Shown here: in pieces, positions 43,555-54,984 of the stretch
Layout: every line of letters starts with the position of its first letter
How positions within the stretch are numbered: the stretch's first letter is position 1
Origin: Litsea cubeba
Taxonomy: Eukaryota > Streptophyta > Magnoliopsida > Laurales > Lauraceae
Direction: 5' to 3'
NCBI GenBank assembly: GCA_012931725.1
Contig: WHSA01000969.1
Location: 50,560 to 114,559 of the forward strand
DNA length: 64,000 bases
The notes under the pieces: generated by a model
Databases searched by the model: none
The model's input: only the letters and a program-made list of their open reading frames with translations
Told to the model about the DNA's origin: nothing
Program-made: the position numbers and the translations under genes

Positions 43555-45310
43555 TGTTAGGATTTTGTTTATTGCAATTTGATGGATGCATTAGCATTTT
43601 ATTCATCTCATGAATTTTCACACATGCATTGATTTAGAAAATCTTGAAATCTTGATTTACTCATGCATTGTTTTAAATTTTGTAAATCTCTTGTTACATG
43701 CATGTTTTGGTTTTTCATCTTGGATGCAATTTAATTTGTAAAAGTAATTTCAAAATTCAAGCTTAGCCTAAGTTTTAAAGTTTCAAATGATTTGTAGCTT
43801 TTTATGATTCATGATTTTAAAAATACTTAGATTGATTTAAATCATGTTTCAAGCTTGATTTAATGGCCCCAACAAGTCCCACATCAAAAATCTTTGAAAA
43901 TTGCAAAAGTTTGCAAAATGGGAAAAGTGACCCAGGGCCCAGTGTACCCGGTCGACCGGGTACACATCCCGGTCGACCGCGTACACTGCGGGTCGACTGG
44001 GCAGAGAGCCGTTTGGCTCTCCAACGGTCATTTTTCTGACCGTTAAGGGTCGGTCGACCGGGCCTGTCATGGGGTCGACCGGGGACACGCAGAAACTCTG
44101 TTTTCTGTGTATAAAAAGGCTTCATTCCCTTTGGAAACAAGTTGAACATTTTGGAGCTTCTAAGCACTCTTTGAGGTGTTTAAAGAGAAGAAAAAGGGGA
44201 TGAACTAAGGTAGACCAAGAGGGTCATTAGTAAAGCTCAAGCTTGGATTAATGAAGTTAAATCTCCAAGTAAGCTTTGCTTAAACTAATCATATGTTATA
44301 TGCTTTGTTTAAATCTTTGGGAAATGTTTAATAGCATGATAACTATGATGTGTTGAATCCATTCTTCTTATAATCTTTGTTTTTATTGGATTCTTCACTT
44401 AGATTCAAATCAAGGTTGTTTTAGAAAACTTCTTAAACATGTTTAGTCAAAATCTTTGATTTCCTTTATAACATGTTTCTTTAACTTGTTTGAATCCTCT
44501 TTGTTGTTTTCAATCTATTTGAAGTTTAGTTAAACCTTTGTTTTTGAAAACAACATTGCACATGCATCACTTGATTAGTCTTAATCATTTTCATACAACT
44601 TGTGATCTTTAGATTTTCATATCATTCACAAGTTTGTAATTGTTCAAGTGATTTGCATTTGACTTCAATCATATCTTTTATGTGCTTTAAAACTTTGAAA
44701 TGCTTTAAGCATAAAATTCATTGGACTTAATTTTAACTTGATTGAAGTTCTACACACACACACACCCCATGAGCATTCATCTTTGCATTTCTTAGTGTGT
44801 TGTGTGAGTTTGTTTTACATTTTCATATTCGCCTATTTAGAGGTAATTTTATTTGAGCTTAATTGTAATCTCTTAGAGTGTTTTGTGAAAACACTTTCTT
44901 TAGAGAAATCATTTGATTGTAAGGTTATTGCTTAGCCATATAAAAGCATTGTGTAAAGGTTGTTGTTTAGCCTAGAAAAACAACATTGTAAGGTTATTGC
45001 TTATCCTTGGAAAGCATAATTGTAGAGGTTATTGCTTAGCCTTTTGAAAAGCATAATAGTGGAAATCCGGTGGGGTGTGAGGAACACAAGCCGGTAGTGG
45101 ATGTAGGCATGTTGGCCGAACCACTATAAATATTGTGTTGTGGTGCATGCTCTTGTGATGATTGTATGTATTTAGCTTCCGCATTGTGCTTGTTATCATC
45201 ACTAGTGACTAGTTAGTTTATAGAAAATTAAAATTGGTCATAGTTAGTCACTATTAGTAGCTCACCCTATTCACCCCCCCCCTCTAGGGTTAGGATCCCA
45301 AGGACTTTCA
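43555..45310 (+). repeat. 3' LTR of Sirevirus-like copy 2
   Basis: 1756 bp, partner of 37662-39417, ending GGACTTTCA before gggtg. Confidence 0.93.
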
Positions 45311-45315
45311 GGGTG
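45311..45315. other. TSD of Sirevirus-like copy 2, right (gggtg)
   Basis: Matches 37657-37661. Confidence 0.9.
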
Positions 45316-47218
45316 GGCCTCTAGGATAGGTTTCAAAAACTTTTGATCCACTTGATACAGAGATCAACTATCCAGAAGGCTACCAATGTGTCCAAGATGC
45401 AAACCCTCTATCTCATCTATCATGATCAGTAATTCAATCTATCTAGGAGATAGAAAATCAGTAATACACATGCAACAAATAAATCTACAACATACAAGGA
45501 AGTAGATTATACCTTTGGAGCTCGGTTGGGCTCTAATGGAGAAGTTGCTACTTTCTTTGAAGATGAAACGCTTTCACTTAATCAAAGTAAGATCTCCAAC
45601 ACCTTATGATCTTCCACGCTATATCCCGTTATCAAATTCTCTTCTCAAGGAGATGGGTGGGATCTCCTAAAGAAAACTACTAGAAAACTCTAAGTAACTA
45701 GAAGGAGAACTAGAACTAGAAGAGGTTGTTGTGCAACACTTGCACAAGGAGAGATGGGCGTGAATTCCAATGAGGGAGATGAGTATGGACGTCCAGCCCA
45801 TAAGCCTTCCCTTTTATAAGCCATAACACCCTCTCCTACTAATTATTAATTAGAAGTTATACTTCCATTATAATTAGTAACTATCTTCTATTACTATTAC
45901 CACTATTAGAAGTCTCACTTCAAATAGAAATAGTATCTTTCTAATTCCTTCCTTTTAGAGTTTAAGTAGAATTAGTAACTTGGGCTAGCGTGGGGACCAC
46001 TAGGGATTCCTTAGAAAGCTGGCTCCAACTGGGATACGTGACCCCACATTCTCATGTGCAATCCGGGCCCACAGTTAATTGCAAATAACTCCACTATATA
46101 AATGCAATTGCACTCCAGTCTTAGGAATAAATTACATAGAAGACCCTAAACTTCCTTATTACCACAAGTAGGCCCCTCCATCAATATCCATGGATCAATT
46201 GGACCTGTCTTCCAAACTAGATCCATATCTTATTATCCTTGAGTCCCAATTAATTATAATGATCAATGGTACCTTTCCAATTAACTCTTAATCGGAATGG
46301 GTGTACACTTACCAATGATAAATCCATTAATTGGCACGAGGGGACATTAGAGATAGATTCCATCTTGACCATTAAATGTTCCCACAGATCTACTACCATA
46401 TACCCAAATCACCGAGGTGTTGACCTATAGTTGGCCTCACTCATTGGTGACTCAAAGCAAATGAATAGATAGAAACTTGAGTTCATTAATGTCTCAGGAT
46501 TGAGAGCTTACTGATAGGGAATTATGAGAGCAGACCTTAATATAAAGACAGTGTTTATAAGGTGCTTCTCATGGTCCTTCAATACATCCAATGTACCAGC
46601 ACTATGATCCAGAATCTTTCATTCTGATGATCGAGACAAATCACACTATCGCATAGTGATCAAAATGCTGCAACCTTGTCAGTATGAGATGTCCAGTCTC
46701 ATCACTGGTTGTGAAGATATTCAAGTATAAGATTTATTATACATGTCTCCCGTATGTGGATCTCATCCATACACATGTATTATATCTAGTATACTTATGG
46801 ACTCCGGTTCATCTCATGAACCATTATGTCATTCGTATTGGTTATGTGCAAGTATATAATTAAACATCATTCATCTCATGAAATGGAAAGCATGAATATA
46901 TTGATTAATAAAGAAATGAATCAATTTATTACATCATATGCTGGTATTGAGACCATTAAACTAACACGACCAAGTTGAATGAGGTCCTGGGCACCGACCT
47001 CGCCGTCTTCGACCTTGAGGACGTCTATGACATATGCAAATCGGGAGATTCTTATTATCTCCGAGCTAAGCCAGGCCGGGACGGCTTCGTCCGATACTTG
47101 GAGGATTCGAGCAAGTATGCCGGGGACGATCTTCTGTACGTCTCGGGGAACTGGGAGTTTGGGGTGGCCGACACCGATAGAGGCTACCAGGTCCCTCGCC
47201 ACTTCGGCACCATCCCAA

Positions 47219-47296
47219 GTAAACACTCCGTTCCTTTTTTCTTTACATTAAAATTTCTTTTTGTTCCGCCGCGCTTATACTTCTGATCTGTTGCAG
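47219..47296 (+). other. Intron 1 of the Tat2 aORF
   Basis: GTAAAC donor, CTGTTGCAG acceptor, phase 1; same site as 4625-4692 in Tat1. Confidence 0.72.
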
Positions 47297-48101
47297 CTTT
47301 GAAGGAGAGAAAACGGGCTGCCAGATACATCTGGAAGAGGAACGATGCCTGGCTACGCCTGGTGAAGCGATACAGCGGTCATGACGGCAGGGCGGCCTGG
47401 TCGCTGCTAGGGTACCGGCCGAAGTACCGCGGGTATTTGAGGGGTACCGTAGAGCCGATCCAGGGTGAAGGTGCCACACTCGAGGTCGGGCAGGAGCAGG
47501 CCGGTCCGGAGGTCGCAGAGCCCCCGCAGGCGTCTGACGTCAGGGCCACGTCTGGTGCCTTAGCTTCTACGTCGGGATCGAGACTTCAGGTCTCTGGACG
47601 GGAATTGAATCAACCTGCCCGATCTCCCTCGCCAGGCGCTTGTCCTTTGAGGACCTCGAGGTCTTGGCGCTTGGAGTGGAGGACGCCCGAGTCCCCCAGG
47701 AGCCGGTGAGTTCCACGAAGCATCCATCTCCGAGGGCTCGGGTAGCTTCCCCTGCATAGGTGGCGGAGGTTCCTGCACCCCCCAGCCCTGTTGATCCAGA
47801 GGTACGCCTGTCCCCGGCTGAGGTTGAGCAGGAGGAAACCCGGCCGCTGAAGGTGCCGAGGACCGACGCGGGTCCCAGCTCGGCTGCTGCCTCGTTGCCC
47901 CAGGGGCCGCCGTTGTGGGAGCCGAGCTTCATGCTTGGGCCAGGGAGGCCGATGACGATGGAGGATCGCATCCTCCACAAGATCGATCTTCCGGTCCTCG
48001 AGGCTTTGGGGCGAGCCTGTGCTCTTCCCCGGGACATGGAGCAGCTGGACAACTACAGCGATCAGAAGCTGATCCTGTCGATGTTGCAGTCCAATTTCGT
48101 G

Positions 48102-48187
48102 GTGAGTCTTCATTTCCCTTCGTCAAACCAGCGATTTAGAGTCTGGCGCACTTTGGATCTAACACGTACATCTCGTTTCCTTGACAG
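48102..48187 (+). other. Intron 2 of the Tat2 aORF
   Basis: GTGAGT donor, CCTTGACAG acceptor, phase 0; same site as 5515-5588 in Tat1. Confidence 0.75.
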
Positions 48188-48769
48188 GCGGCACAGAAAT
48201 CCATGGCCGTTGCTGACAGGATCCACAGGTACAGCGCGGACATTGCCGAGCTGTCCGTGGAGAAGAACGGCCTGCAGGAATCCCTGGACGCCGTTAGCCA
48301 GAAGTTAGCCAGGGTGGAAGAGGAGTACGCGGCGAAGCTCGAGCAGGCGAGGGAAGAAGCCGAAGCGGAGAGGACAAGGTCGGCCGAGCTCGAGGTCTCC
48401 ATTTCGAAGATGGGAGACGATTACGCGGCCCTGCTTCAAGCCGAGTCTAAGAGGGCGGATGAGGCCGAGGCAAAGCTCGAATCCGAGTCCAGGAGGGCGG
48501 ATGAAGCCGAGGCGAAGCTCGAATCCGAGTGCGATGCTGCGTTCGAGGATGCCAAAGTGCAGGTTACCGCCCACTACAAGGAAAGGGTTCTTGTGGTGAG
48601 GGATAAGGCCTGGGCGAAAGGGTGGCTTGCCGGCCTGAAGGAGGTCGGGATCTCGGAGGGCCACCCCTCCTTTCGGGAGCCTCCTCCGTACACGCTTCCG
48701 GTGCCGACCTCTGCCCGTCCATCCGGCGGAGCCTCCGATTCCGCAGCCCGTGCAACTGGCCGGTCATGA

Positions 48770-49265
48770 CCTTGGGGCCTCAGGACCTCGGGATATTTGC
48801 TCTTGCTTTCTGCTCTTGTAATTTCCTTCAATTTGTATTTGCTGAATACTGTAATGAGTGAGACTTTAATACAATTGAAAGTTTCTTGAAATACTCGTGC
48901 TTCTGTCTCTTTTAAGCTTGGTACTTCGATTGCTTGAGTTCGGTAGAGTGCTCCTTGTGACGAAACGTTAGTATCGAGTGGTCCTCTCGGGCGCTAGCGT
49001 CGACACTCCATACCTTAGGTGATCTTCGTTGGTATTCGCGCTGATCCTCCGTATCTTAGGTGATCTTCATTGGTATTTGCGCTGATCATCCGTATTTTGG
49101 GCGATCTTGAATAGCAATAAACATGGTGGCGCGGCTGACGAGGGAATCTGACGGGCGTCTCCACGTGGCGCCATAGGGGTCACTGGTCGACAGTCGCGCA
49201 TTCCCAGTAATGTGTGGGAAACTTCGCCCCATAACTCCTTTTGGAGACTGAGCTCTTCTCCATCC
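48770..49265 (+). other. Spacer between the two antisense units of Tat2
   Basis: Contains AATGAGTGAGACTTTAAT-like polyadenylation context about 80 bases after the aORF stop, then two diverged repeats of a GATCTTC-TTGGTATT-GCGCTGATC phrase near 49020-49090. No ORF supported. Confidence 0.5.
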
Positions 49266-49280
49266 TATAAGTAGGGGGAG
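49266..49280 (+). promoter_or_regulatory. Core promoter of the second antisense unit in Tat2
   Basis: TATAAGTAGGGGGAG, identical to 3806-3820 upstream of the Tat1 aORF, just before the ORF at 49291. Confidence 0.5.
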
Positions 49281-49290
49281 CAGGCTCGCC

Positions 49291-49739
49291 ATGGGAGAAG
49301 GAAGGAACATAGTTGTAGGAACCATGTCTGGGAGGTGTCCGATGTTATATGATCCGGGGGGAACCCTGCGCCGTTGGACGGCTATCCCTGAGGGGGGAAG
49401 GCTGTCGTGGTCTGCGCGCTCTCTGAAGGAACTCCCCGTGGGCCACGCGCTCTCTGAACGCGGGTTCACAGCCATCCGCCCTTGGCCAGACAGAGTGAGG
49501 ATGCGCTGCAAGGGGACGGTGGCGCATTCTCGTCCGACACGACCCTGTGCGCCCGTCGTACGGAAGGTGGGATGAGGCCCTACTGGACCGGGAAGCTTCT
49601 TCAAGCTTGGCTGGTCCTACTGGCCGCCGAGGGTGTTGCAGAGCCCAGTGAGGTCCAGGATCGCTCAGAACCTCCAGGCGGCGATCCGGCGTCCTCGAGC
49701 CTTCTGCCTGAAGAGTCGGTGAAGATCAGAGTCTCCTAG
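49291..49739 (+). pseudogene. Possible second antisense ORF of Tat2
   Basis: An ORF opens MGEGRNIVVGTMSG at 49291 and runs to 49575. The overlapping frame 49482-49739 continues MRPYWTGKLLQAWLVLL... and ends PEESVKIRVS, so a frameshift near 49500 would give one protein of about 150 residues. There is a TATA-like promoter 25 bases upstream of the start codon, which leaves little room for a leader, and TTGTAATGAAGC-type polyadenylation context near 49810. No domain recognised. No homologue is visible in Tat1, where copy 1 inserted nearby. It may be merely non-coding Tat2 sequence. Confidence 0.35.
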
Positions 49740-50065
49740 CCTTTCTCTATTTTCTGTTTTTAGAGGACTGTGATCCTCCTTTCTGTACTTTGCTTTCTGT
49801 TCTGTATTTCTTGTAATGAAGCAGTTTTGCAATGGATAAAAAAGGAATTCTGTGATTACCCAAATTGTGTCCAGTGCTTTTGAGTTCTTTTTCTCATTTC
49901 TTTGCGCTGTTCCGGAATGCTTGGATTTGCGTTTAAATGCTGGCACTGACCTCGGCCGAAAGGGCTGGCTTTGGCCGAGACGAGCTGCATTGTGCCGAAG
50001 TGGACCCATTCCGTTGGCCTCGGCTCGGCGAAAGTGAGTTCGGCAATGGCCTTCTGAGGGGTGTA

Positions 50066-50443
50066 TGAACCCGGACTTTAGGAAACGGCTGAGTGTAGGA
50101 ACTCTAGACCATTCCCAAGGCGTGGAGCCTTAATGTGTCCAAGACACGGGGCTTTAGGAAAGGCCGAGTGTAAGAACTCTTCCAGGCCGTTTCCAGGGCG
50201 TAGAGCCCTAGTGTGTCCAAGACACGGGGCTTTAGGAAAGGCTGAGTTTAGGAACTCCGGGCCGTTTCCAGGGCGTAGAGCCTTGAGTGTGTCCAAGACA
50301 CGGGGCTTTAGGAAAGGCTGAGTTTAGGAACTCCGGGCCGTTTCCAGGGCGTAGAGCCTTGAGTGTGTCCAAGACACGGGGCTTTAGGAAAGGCTGAGTG
50401 TAGGAACTCGAGGCCATTTCCAGGGCGTAGAGCCTGTGTTGCC
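50066..50443 (-). repeat. Tandem repeat of about 77 bp, four to five copies, in the Tat2 3' UTR
   Basis: The TGTCCAAGACACGGGGC word recurs at about 50136, 50214, 50290 and 50366. Same location and unit length as the Tat1 array (14289-14665), but the sequence is unrelated. Confidence 0.85.
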
Positions 50444-50517
50444 GGAGTCGACCAGAGAGAGACAGATCGAGGACAAGGCAAAAGCTGCTTTTATTGATTC
50501 TGCAGTTCATTACATCT

Positions 50518-51963
50518 TTAGAAATAAAATTTCTTCAAGTGGGATGCATTCCACGGTCTCGGCAGCGGCTTGCCATCCAAATCTTCGAGCTTGTAGGCTG
50601 ACTTTCCTGCCAGTGACACTATTCTGAACGGGCCATGCCAGTTCGGGGCAAGTTTCCCCTCGTTTGGTTCTCTGTCAGCTGGTAGGGTCTTCTTTAAAAC
50701 GAGCTCTCCCGTGGCGAACTTTCTTTCCTTGACATTTTGATTGTATGCCCTGGCTAACTGCTGCTGATAATCGGTTAGTCTCAAGGCTGCTGCTTCTCGT
50801 CGCTCGTCCGCCAGTTCCAGCTCCATCGCCAGGTTCGTCTCATTTCGGCCTTGGTCGACCAGCTCTGTCCTCAGGGTAGGAAGGCCGATTTCCAAGGGAA
50901 TGACCGCCTCCATCCCGTAGGCCAGAGAGAAAGGTGTTGCCGAGGTGGACCTCCTTGGAGTTGTTCTGTACGCCCACAGCACGCTCGGAAGCTCTTCTGT
51001 CCATCTGCCCTTTGCCTTGTCCAGTCGCTTCTTCAGGCCGTCCAGGATCACTTTGTTGGAGATTTCTGCCTGGCCATTACTCTGTGGATATGCCAGGGTA
51101 GAGTAATGGTTTCTGATGCCGTGCTCTTGGCAGAAGTCTCTGAAGGATTTGGAATCGAACTGAGTCCCGTTATCCGAAATCAGGGTCCGGGGGATGCCGA
51201 ACCTCGTAAGGATGTTTTTCCAAACGAAGTTCCTGGAGTCCCTGTCTGTGATGGAAGACAACGGTTCAGCCTCTATCCATTTTGTGAAGTAGTCCGTAGC
51301 CACTATCAGCCATCTCTTGTTCCCTGGAGCTCGGCGAAGAGGCCCCACAATGTCCAGGCCCCACTGAGCGAAGGGCCATGGGCTAGAGAGGGGACTCAGG
51401 TCCTGTGCTGGCTGATGGAGGGAGTGGGAGAACTTCTGGCATTTCTCGCATTTTCTGGCGTAGACCTGGGCGTCCTTTTGCATATAGGGCCACCAGTAAC
51501 CCTGGCTGATTGCTCTGTAGGCTAATGACCGACCTCCTATATGGCTGCCGCAGATTCCTTCATGGATCTCGTACAGGAAGTCGTCCACCTTGGCCGGATG
51601 GACGCATTGGAGGTATGGACCTGTGAAGGATTTCCTGTAGAGTTTGCCTTCTGGAGAGAGCCAAAACCGAGCTGCCTTGAGCCTGGTCTTGTGGGCTTCT
51701 GTCTTGTCCTTAGGGAGCTGGTCGTCCTTCAAGTAGGCGACGATTGGATCCATCCAGCTGGGGCCGGGGTCAGCACAGAGGACAAGCCGAGATGAATGGA
51801 GTTCTAGACTTGACCTTGATACTGACCCGACCTCGATGGTCCTCTTTTTTCCTGCTTCGACGGCGGAGGCCAGGTTCGCAAGCGCATCTGCATGCGTGTT
51901 GGTGTCTCTAGATATTTGTCTGACCTCGGCTTGCTGGAATTGGGAGAGTAGTTTTTTTCGCAA
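50518..51963 (-). pseudogene. Tat2 second RNase H (end) and integrase
   Basis: 481 codons open. The RNase H tail has THADALANLAS. Integrase has the zinc region (GSHIGGRSLAYRAI...CEKCQ), catalytic WGLDIVGP, SDNGTQFD and NGQAEISNK, and a C-terminal domain ending WNASHLKKFYF, identical at the end to Tat1. It is separated from the upstream RT-RNase H frame by one extra base in an A-run at about 51951-51957, so only a single indel interrupts pol here. It lies 75 bases from the tandem array. Confidence 0.88.
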
Positions 51964-53467
51964 GGGCCAAGTAGGCCGCCATCCTGTCGTCCCTAGCCTG
52001 GTAGTCCCCAGCGAGCTGGCCAGTTACCAGTTGAGAGTCGCTGAAGATCTCCAGATGCTGGGCCCCGAGGATTCGGGCGCTGTTCAACCCTGCAATCATT
52101 GCTTCGTACTCTGCCTCATTGTTCGTCGCTTTGAAGTCCAAGGTGAAGGCTTGCTCTATGACCAGTCCCTCTGGCGATTGGAGAACTATGCCGAGGCCAG
52201 CTCTCTTTGAGGTGGACGACCCATCGACAAAGATCTTCCATGCCGAGGTGGGAGACTGCTGGACTTCTGTTTCTACTGGCTCTTGCCCTGTGCCCCCCAG
52301 TTCCGTGCCGAGCTGGGTCGGAGCCGGGTTGGGGGAGGCGAATTCGACAATGAAGTCCGCCAGGATCTGGGCTTTGATCGCAGTTCGGGGACGGTACTGT
52401 ATGTCATACTGCCCCAGCTCAACTGCCCACTTTGATATGCGCCCTGAAAAGTCAGCTTTTTTGAACAATGAACGGAGTGGGTGCTCCGTGATCACCACAA
52501 TGATGTGGGATTGAAAATAATGGGAGAGCTTGCGGGAGGCGGTGACAAGGGCCAACGCAAGCTTCTCCAACAGGAGGTATCTGGTCTCGGCATCGAGCAG
52601 GGTCTTGCTCGTGTAATAGATTGGCTTTTGAACTCCCTCGTCCTCCCTGATGAGGACGGAGCTCACTGCGTGATCCGAGACCGCGAGGTACAGATACAGA
52701 ATCTCCCCCCGAGTCGGGGTGGAGAGCAATGGTGGTGACATTAAATAAGTTTTGAGTGCGGCCAATGCCTGGTCGCACTCGGGGGTCCACTGGAACTTCA
52801 AATTTTTTCTTAAAAGCCGAAAGAAAGGCCTGCACTTATCTGATGAGCGGCTGATGAAGCGATTGAGTGCGGCGGCCATTCCTGTGAGCCTCTGAACTTC
52901 CTTCGTGGTAGAGGGACTCTGGATGCCCTGGATGGCAGTGATCTGTTCCGGATTGGCCTCTATCCCCCTCCGCGTCACCAAGCTGCCGAGAAACTTGCCA
53001 GAGGCTACGCCGAAGGCGCACTTGGAAGCGTTGAGCTTGAGCTTGTACGCGCGAAGGGTACCGAAGACTTGGCCGAGATCAGCCAGGTGGTCGCTGGAGC
53101 GCACAGATTTGACGACCATGTCGTCGACGTACACCTCTACCGATCGGCCTAGCTGGGCCTGGAACATTTTTGTGACGAGGCGCTGATAGGTCGCCCCAGC
53201 ATTCTTCAGCCCGAAGGGCATCACCTTATAGCAGTAAGTACCGCGGGGGGTGATGAATGACGTTTTCTCCTCGTCAGGCTCGTAGAGTGGGATCTGATGA
53301 TAGCCTCGGTAGGCGTCAAGGAAGCTCATTTGGTCATGACCGGCGGTGGCGTCGATCAGCTGGTCAATCTTTGGGAGGGGAAAACTGTCCTTAGGGCAGG
53401 CCCTGTTCAGGTCGGTGAAGTCTACGCACACCCTCCACTTCCCAGTTTTCTTCTTGACCACCACCGT
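51908..53467 (-). pseudogene. Tat2 RT, Ty3 RNase H and second RNase H, 5' truncated
   Basis: The reading starts at the element E junction inside TVVVKKKTGKW, so the RT fingers N-terminus is missing. Domains: RT (CVDFTDLNRACPKD, FLDAYRGYHQIP, VMPFGLKNAGATYQ, catalytic EVYVDDMVV), Ty3 RNase H (VSDHAVSSVLI, TRYLLLEKLALAL), linker, then the archaeal-type RNase H (WKIFVDGSSTS, NNEAEYEAMIAG, FSDSQLV). The apparent start MTFLVST is element E sequence read backwards. Frame is otherwise intact up to the A-run indel near 51955. Confidence 0.88.
53463..53467. other. Presumed left TSD of element E (accgt)
   Basis: The five bases before the TGTTGACACC start of element E. The partner lies outside the window, so this cannot be confirmed here. 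Confidence 0.4.
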
Positions 53468-54189
53468 TGTTGACACCAAAAATGTCACTTTGCCTTTCCA
53501 AGATCCAAAGAGCTACATGAAGTCGCAACCTGCCATAAATAGGCAATGCTGCTTCCAAAAATAAAATCTTGTCAGAATCAAACAAAAACTGCAAGATTCT
53601 TCCGGACAGCCAAAAGAGGAGTACACAAGAAGTTTCAAGCCATTTCAAGATCATTTGGCCTAACTTCGCTTCTCCGACAGCCGAAAAGGAGCTCTCGGCG
53701 GAAAAGCTCTCCGGGACCATGGTTTCCAAGACAGAACCTATGGATCATCTTAAAATGACTCCAATAGGTTCCCTGTCAAATTTCAAGTCAATCGGACATC
53801 GGTTGACCGCACATCAAACCGCGACATCTTCATCGCGACAAAAAGCAAGTCTACAGGTGATAGGACCCCAAACGGCTTCAAAACTCAAACAAAAGCCTAT
53901 GGTTGGTCTTATTTATTGCTCAGCAGGCTTCACACCAAATTTCAGGTCATTCCGACATCGTTTGACCCAGTTTCAGCTTCTGACGGAAAATCGGCAGCTC
54001 TGCGCGACAAAGTCTTCGGCTTTCTCGGGAAATTGGAAACTTTGCAAAATAAAATTCAAGGATTCTCATCAGGTTTCCTACAAAGAAATCAGGCCAATAA
54101 ATGATCAAAATGTCAAAGAAAAGTACAGAAGAAAAAAGAATAAAAAAAGAGCAAAAACGGACGCAAAACGGGACCAAAAAGGGGGAAAA

Positions 54190-54330
54190 CCCCCCCAGGG
54201 TCGCAGACCCCTGCGACCCTGGGCCAGGGTCGCAGGCCCCTGCGACCCTGGCCCAAGGTCGCAGGCCCCTGCGACCCTGGGCCAGGGTCGCCGGCGACCA
54301 TGGACCCCGGGGTCGCCGGGAAAGCCCCGG
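54190..54330. repeat. GC-rich palindromic tandem array in the element E LTR
   Basis: About three to four 30-bp units of GGGTCGCAGG/CCTGCGACCC inverted halves, ending in a diverged GGTCGCCGGCGACC palindrome. It lies about 650 bases upstream of the TATA box. Confidence 0.85.
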
Positions 54331-54976
54331 AAACCCCGGTTTTCGCCGTTTTTTTGCGATTCGAGGTGCCCAGCCTCTGGTACTTTCCAAAATTCATGCT
54401 TTTGAGACACCAAGTCCTCTGACATCCGTCCAAAACACGGGTAAATCATCAAGAGTATCAAAGACAGTATTGATCGCCACCCGGTCAACCAAAAAAGTGT
54501 GCTTTCCACCCGACCGATCGAGAAATCGACAGGACAGATGGCACCGACCTGCTGTTGGCAACAAACACCTGAAATTACATGGTCATCTGATGTCGATCTA
54601 CATGAAGATCCATCGATGATCATCGACAGAAGAATTCCAAAAGACATGGCACGGCCCGCGACTCTTCAGCTGCTCGGCGACCACTTAATGCGATTAATTG
54701 ACTAGCTTTATTACAGTCATTAATCCATTTCTTTGGACGGCCCAATCAGAAGCAAGCATTTGGGAGTTACAAGTCAAGAGATTCATGGCATTTAACCCAT
54801 GAAACTCCTCCCATCATGGCGGTTAAAGGCGATTAAATGCCCTCAATCTCCTCCGGCCAATCAGAAGCCAAGAAAAAGGAGTTACAAAATAAACAATTCA
54901 ATTTTGTAACTCCTCCCATTATGCGGCTTAATGACATTAAAAGCCCATAAACTCTCCTAAATGGCTACCAAGAGCC

Positions 54977-54984
54977 TATAAATA
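54977..54984 (+). promoter_or_regulatory. TATA box of element E
   Basis: TATAAATA in a GCCTATAAATAGGAG context. Confidence 0.7.

Larger units (their letters stand above)
37662..45310 (+). mobile_element. Gag-only Sirevirus-like copia element, copy 2 (TR-GAG type)
   Basis: 7.65 kb, with LTRs 37662-39417 and 43555-45310 (both 1756 bp, about a dozen differences by eye), Met primer site at 39420, gag remnants, hairpin array, iterated polypurine tracts and a perfect TSD. Same family as copy 1 but in the opposite orientation, and it has extra coiled-coil sequence in gag. No pol. Confidence 0.92.
37646..46966 (-). mobile_element. Probable solo LTR in the Tat2 aORF, itself interrupted
   Basis: Removing Sirevirus-like copy 2 (37662-45315) leaves about 1.67 kb running TGTTGGAAAAAG...AAACTAACA, with TG...CA ends and no internal coding region. 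It splits the aORF. The flanking pentamers (ggcac and cgacc) are not identical, so no clean TSD is seen. Strand is unsure. A complete small non-autonomous element is the alternative. Confidence 0.55.
37371..48769 (+). pseudogene. Antisense ORF (aORF) of Tat2, split by nested insertions
   Basis: Exon 1 is 37371-37645 plus 46967-47218, exon 2 47297-48101, exon 3 48188-48769. It opens MGIYSH, then a TGA where Tat1 has Trp. The conserved GGWMPFPLVAVVEGGVRFP block follows. After the inserts it resumes at TKLNEVLGTDL and reaches intron 1. Exon 2 has WKRNDAWLRLVKRY and the FMLGPGRPMTMEDR...CALPRDME block; a frameshift lies near 47600 and a TAG at 47757-47759. Exon 3 is an uninterrupted coiled coil of about 190 residues with repeated EAKLESE units. 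Both introns match Tat1 in site and phase, strong evidence that the gene was spliced and under selection. Function unknown; resembles the Transposase_28 label. Confidence 0.75.
35844..53467 (-). mobile_element. Tat2: partial Tat-lineage Ty3/gypsy element
   Basis: Read right to left it has RT-RNase H (51908-53467), second RNase H and integrase (50518-51963), a tandem array, two plus-strand antisense transcription units, polypurine tract and 3' LTR (35844-36758). The 5' part is cut off by element E at 53468 and presumably continues beyond the window. The aORF is split by a solo LTR that contains Sirevirus-like copy 2. It is similar in layout to Tat1 but clearly divergent in sequence. Confidence 0.85.

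Noticed and set aside
53569..54405. 278-codon plus-strand and 180-codon minus-strand readings in the element E LTR
   Set aside because: Both pass through the GC palindromic array, which is open in several frames by its composition. No domain and the position is within an LTR.
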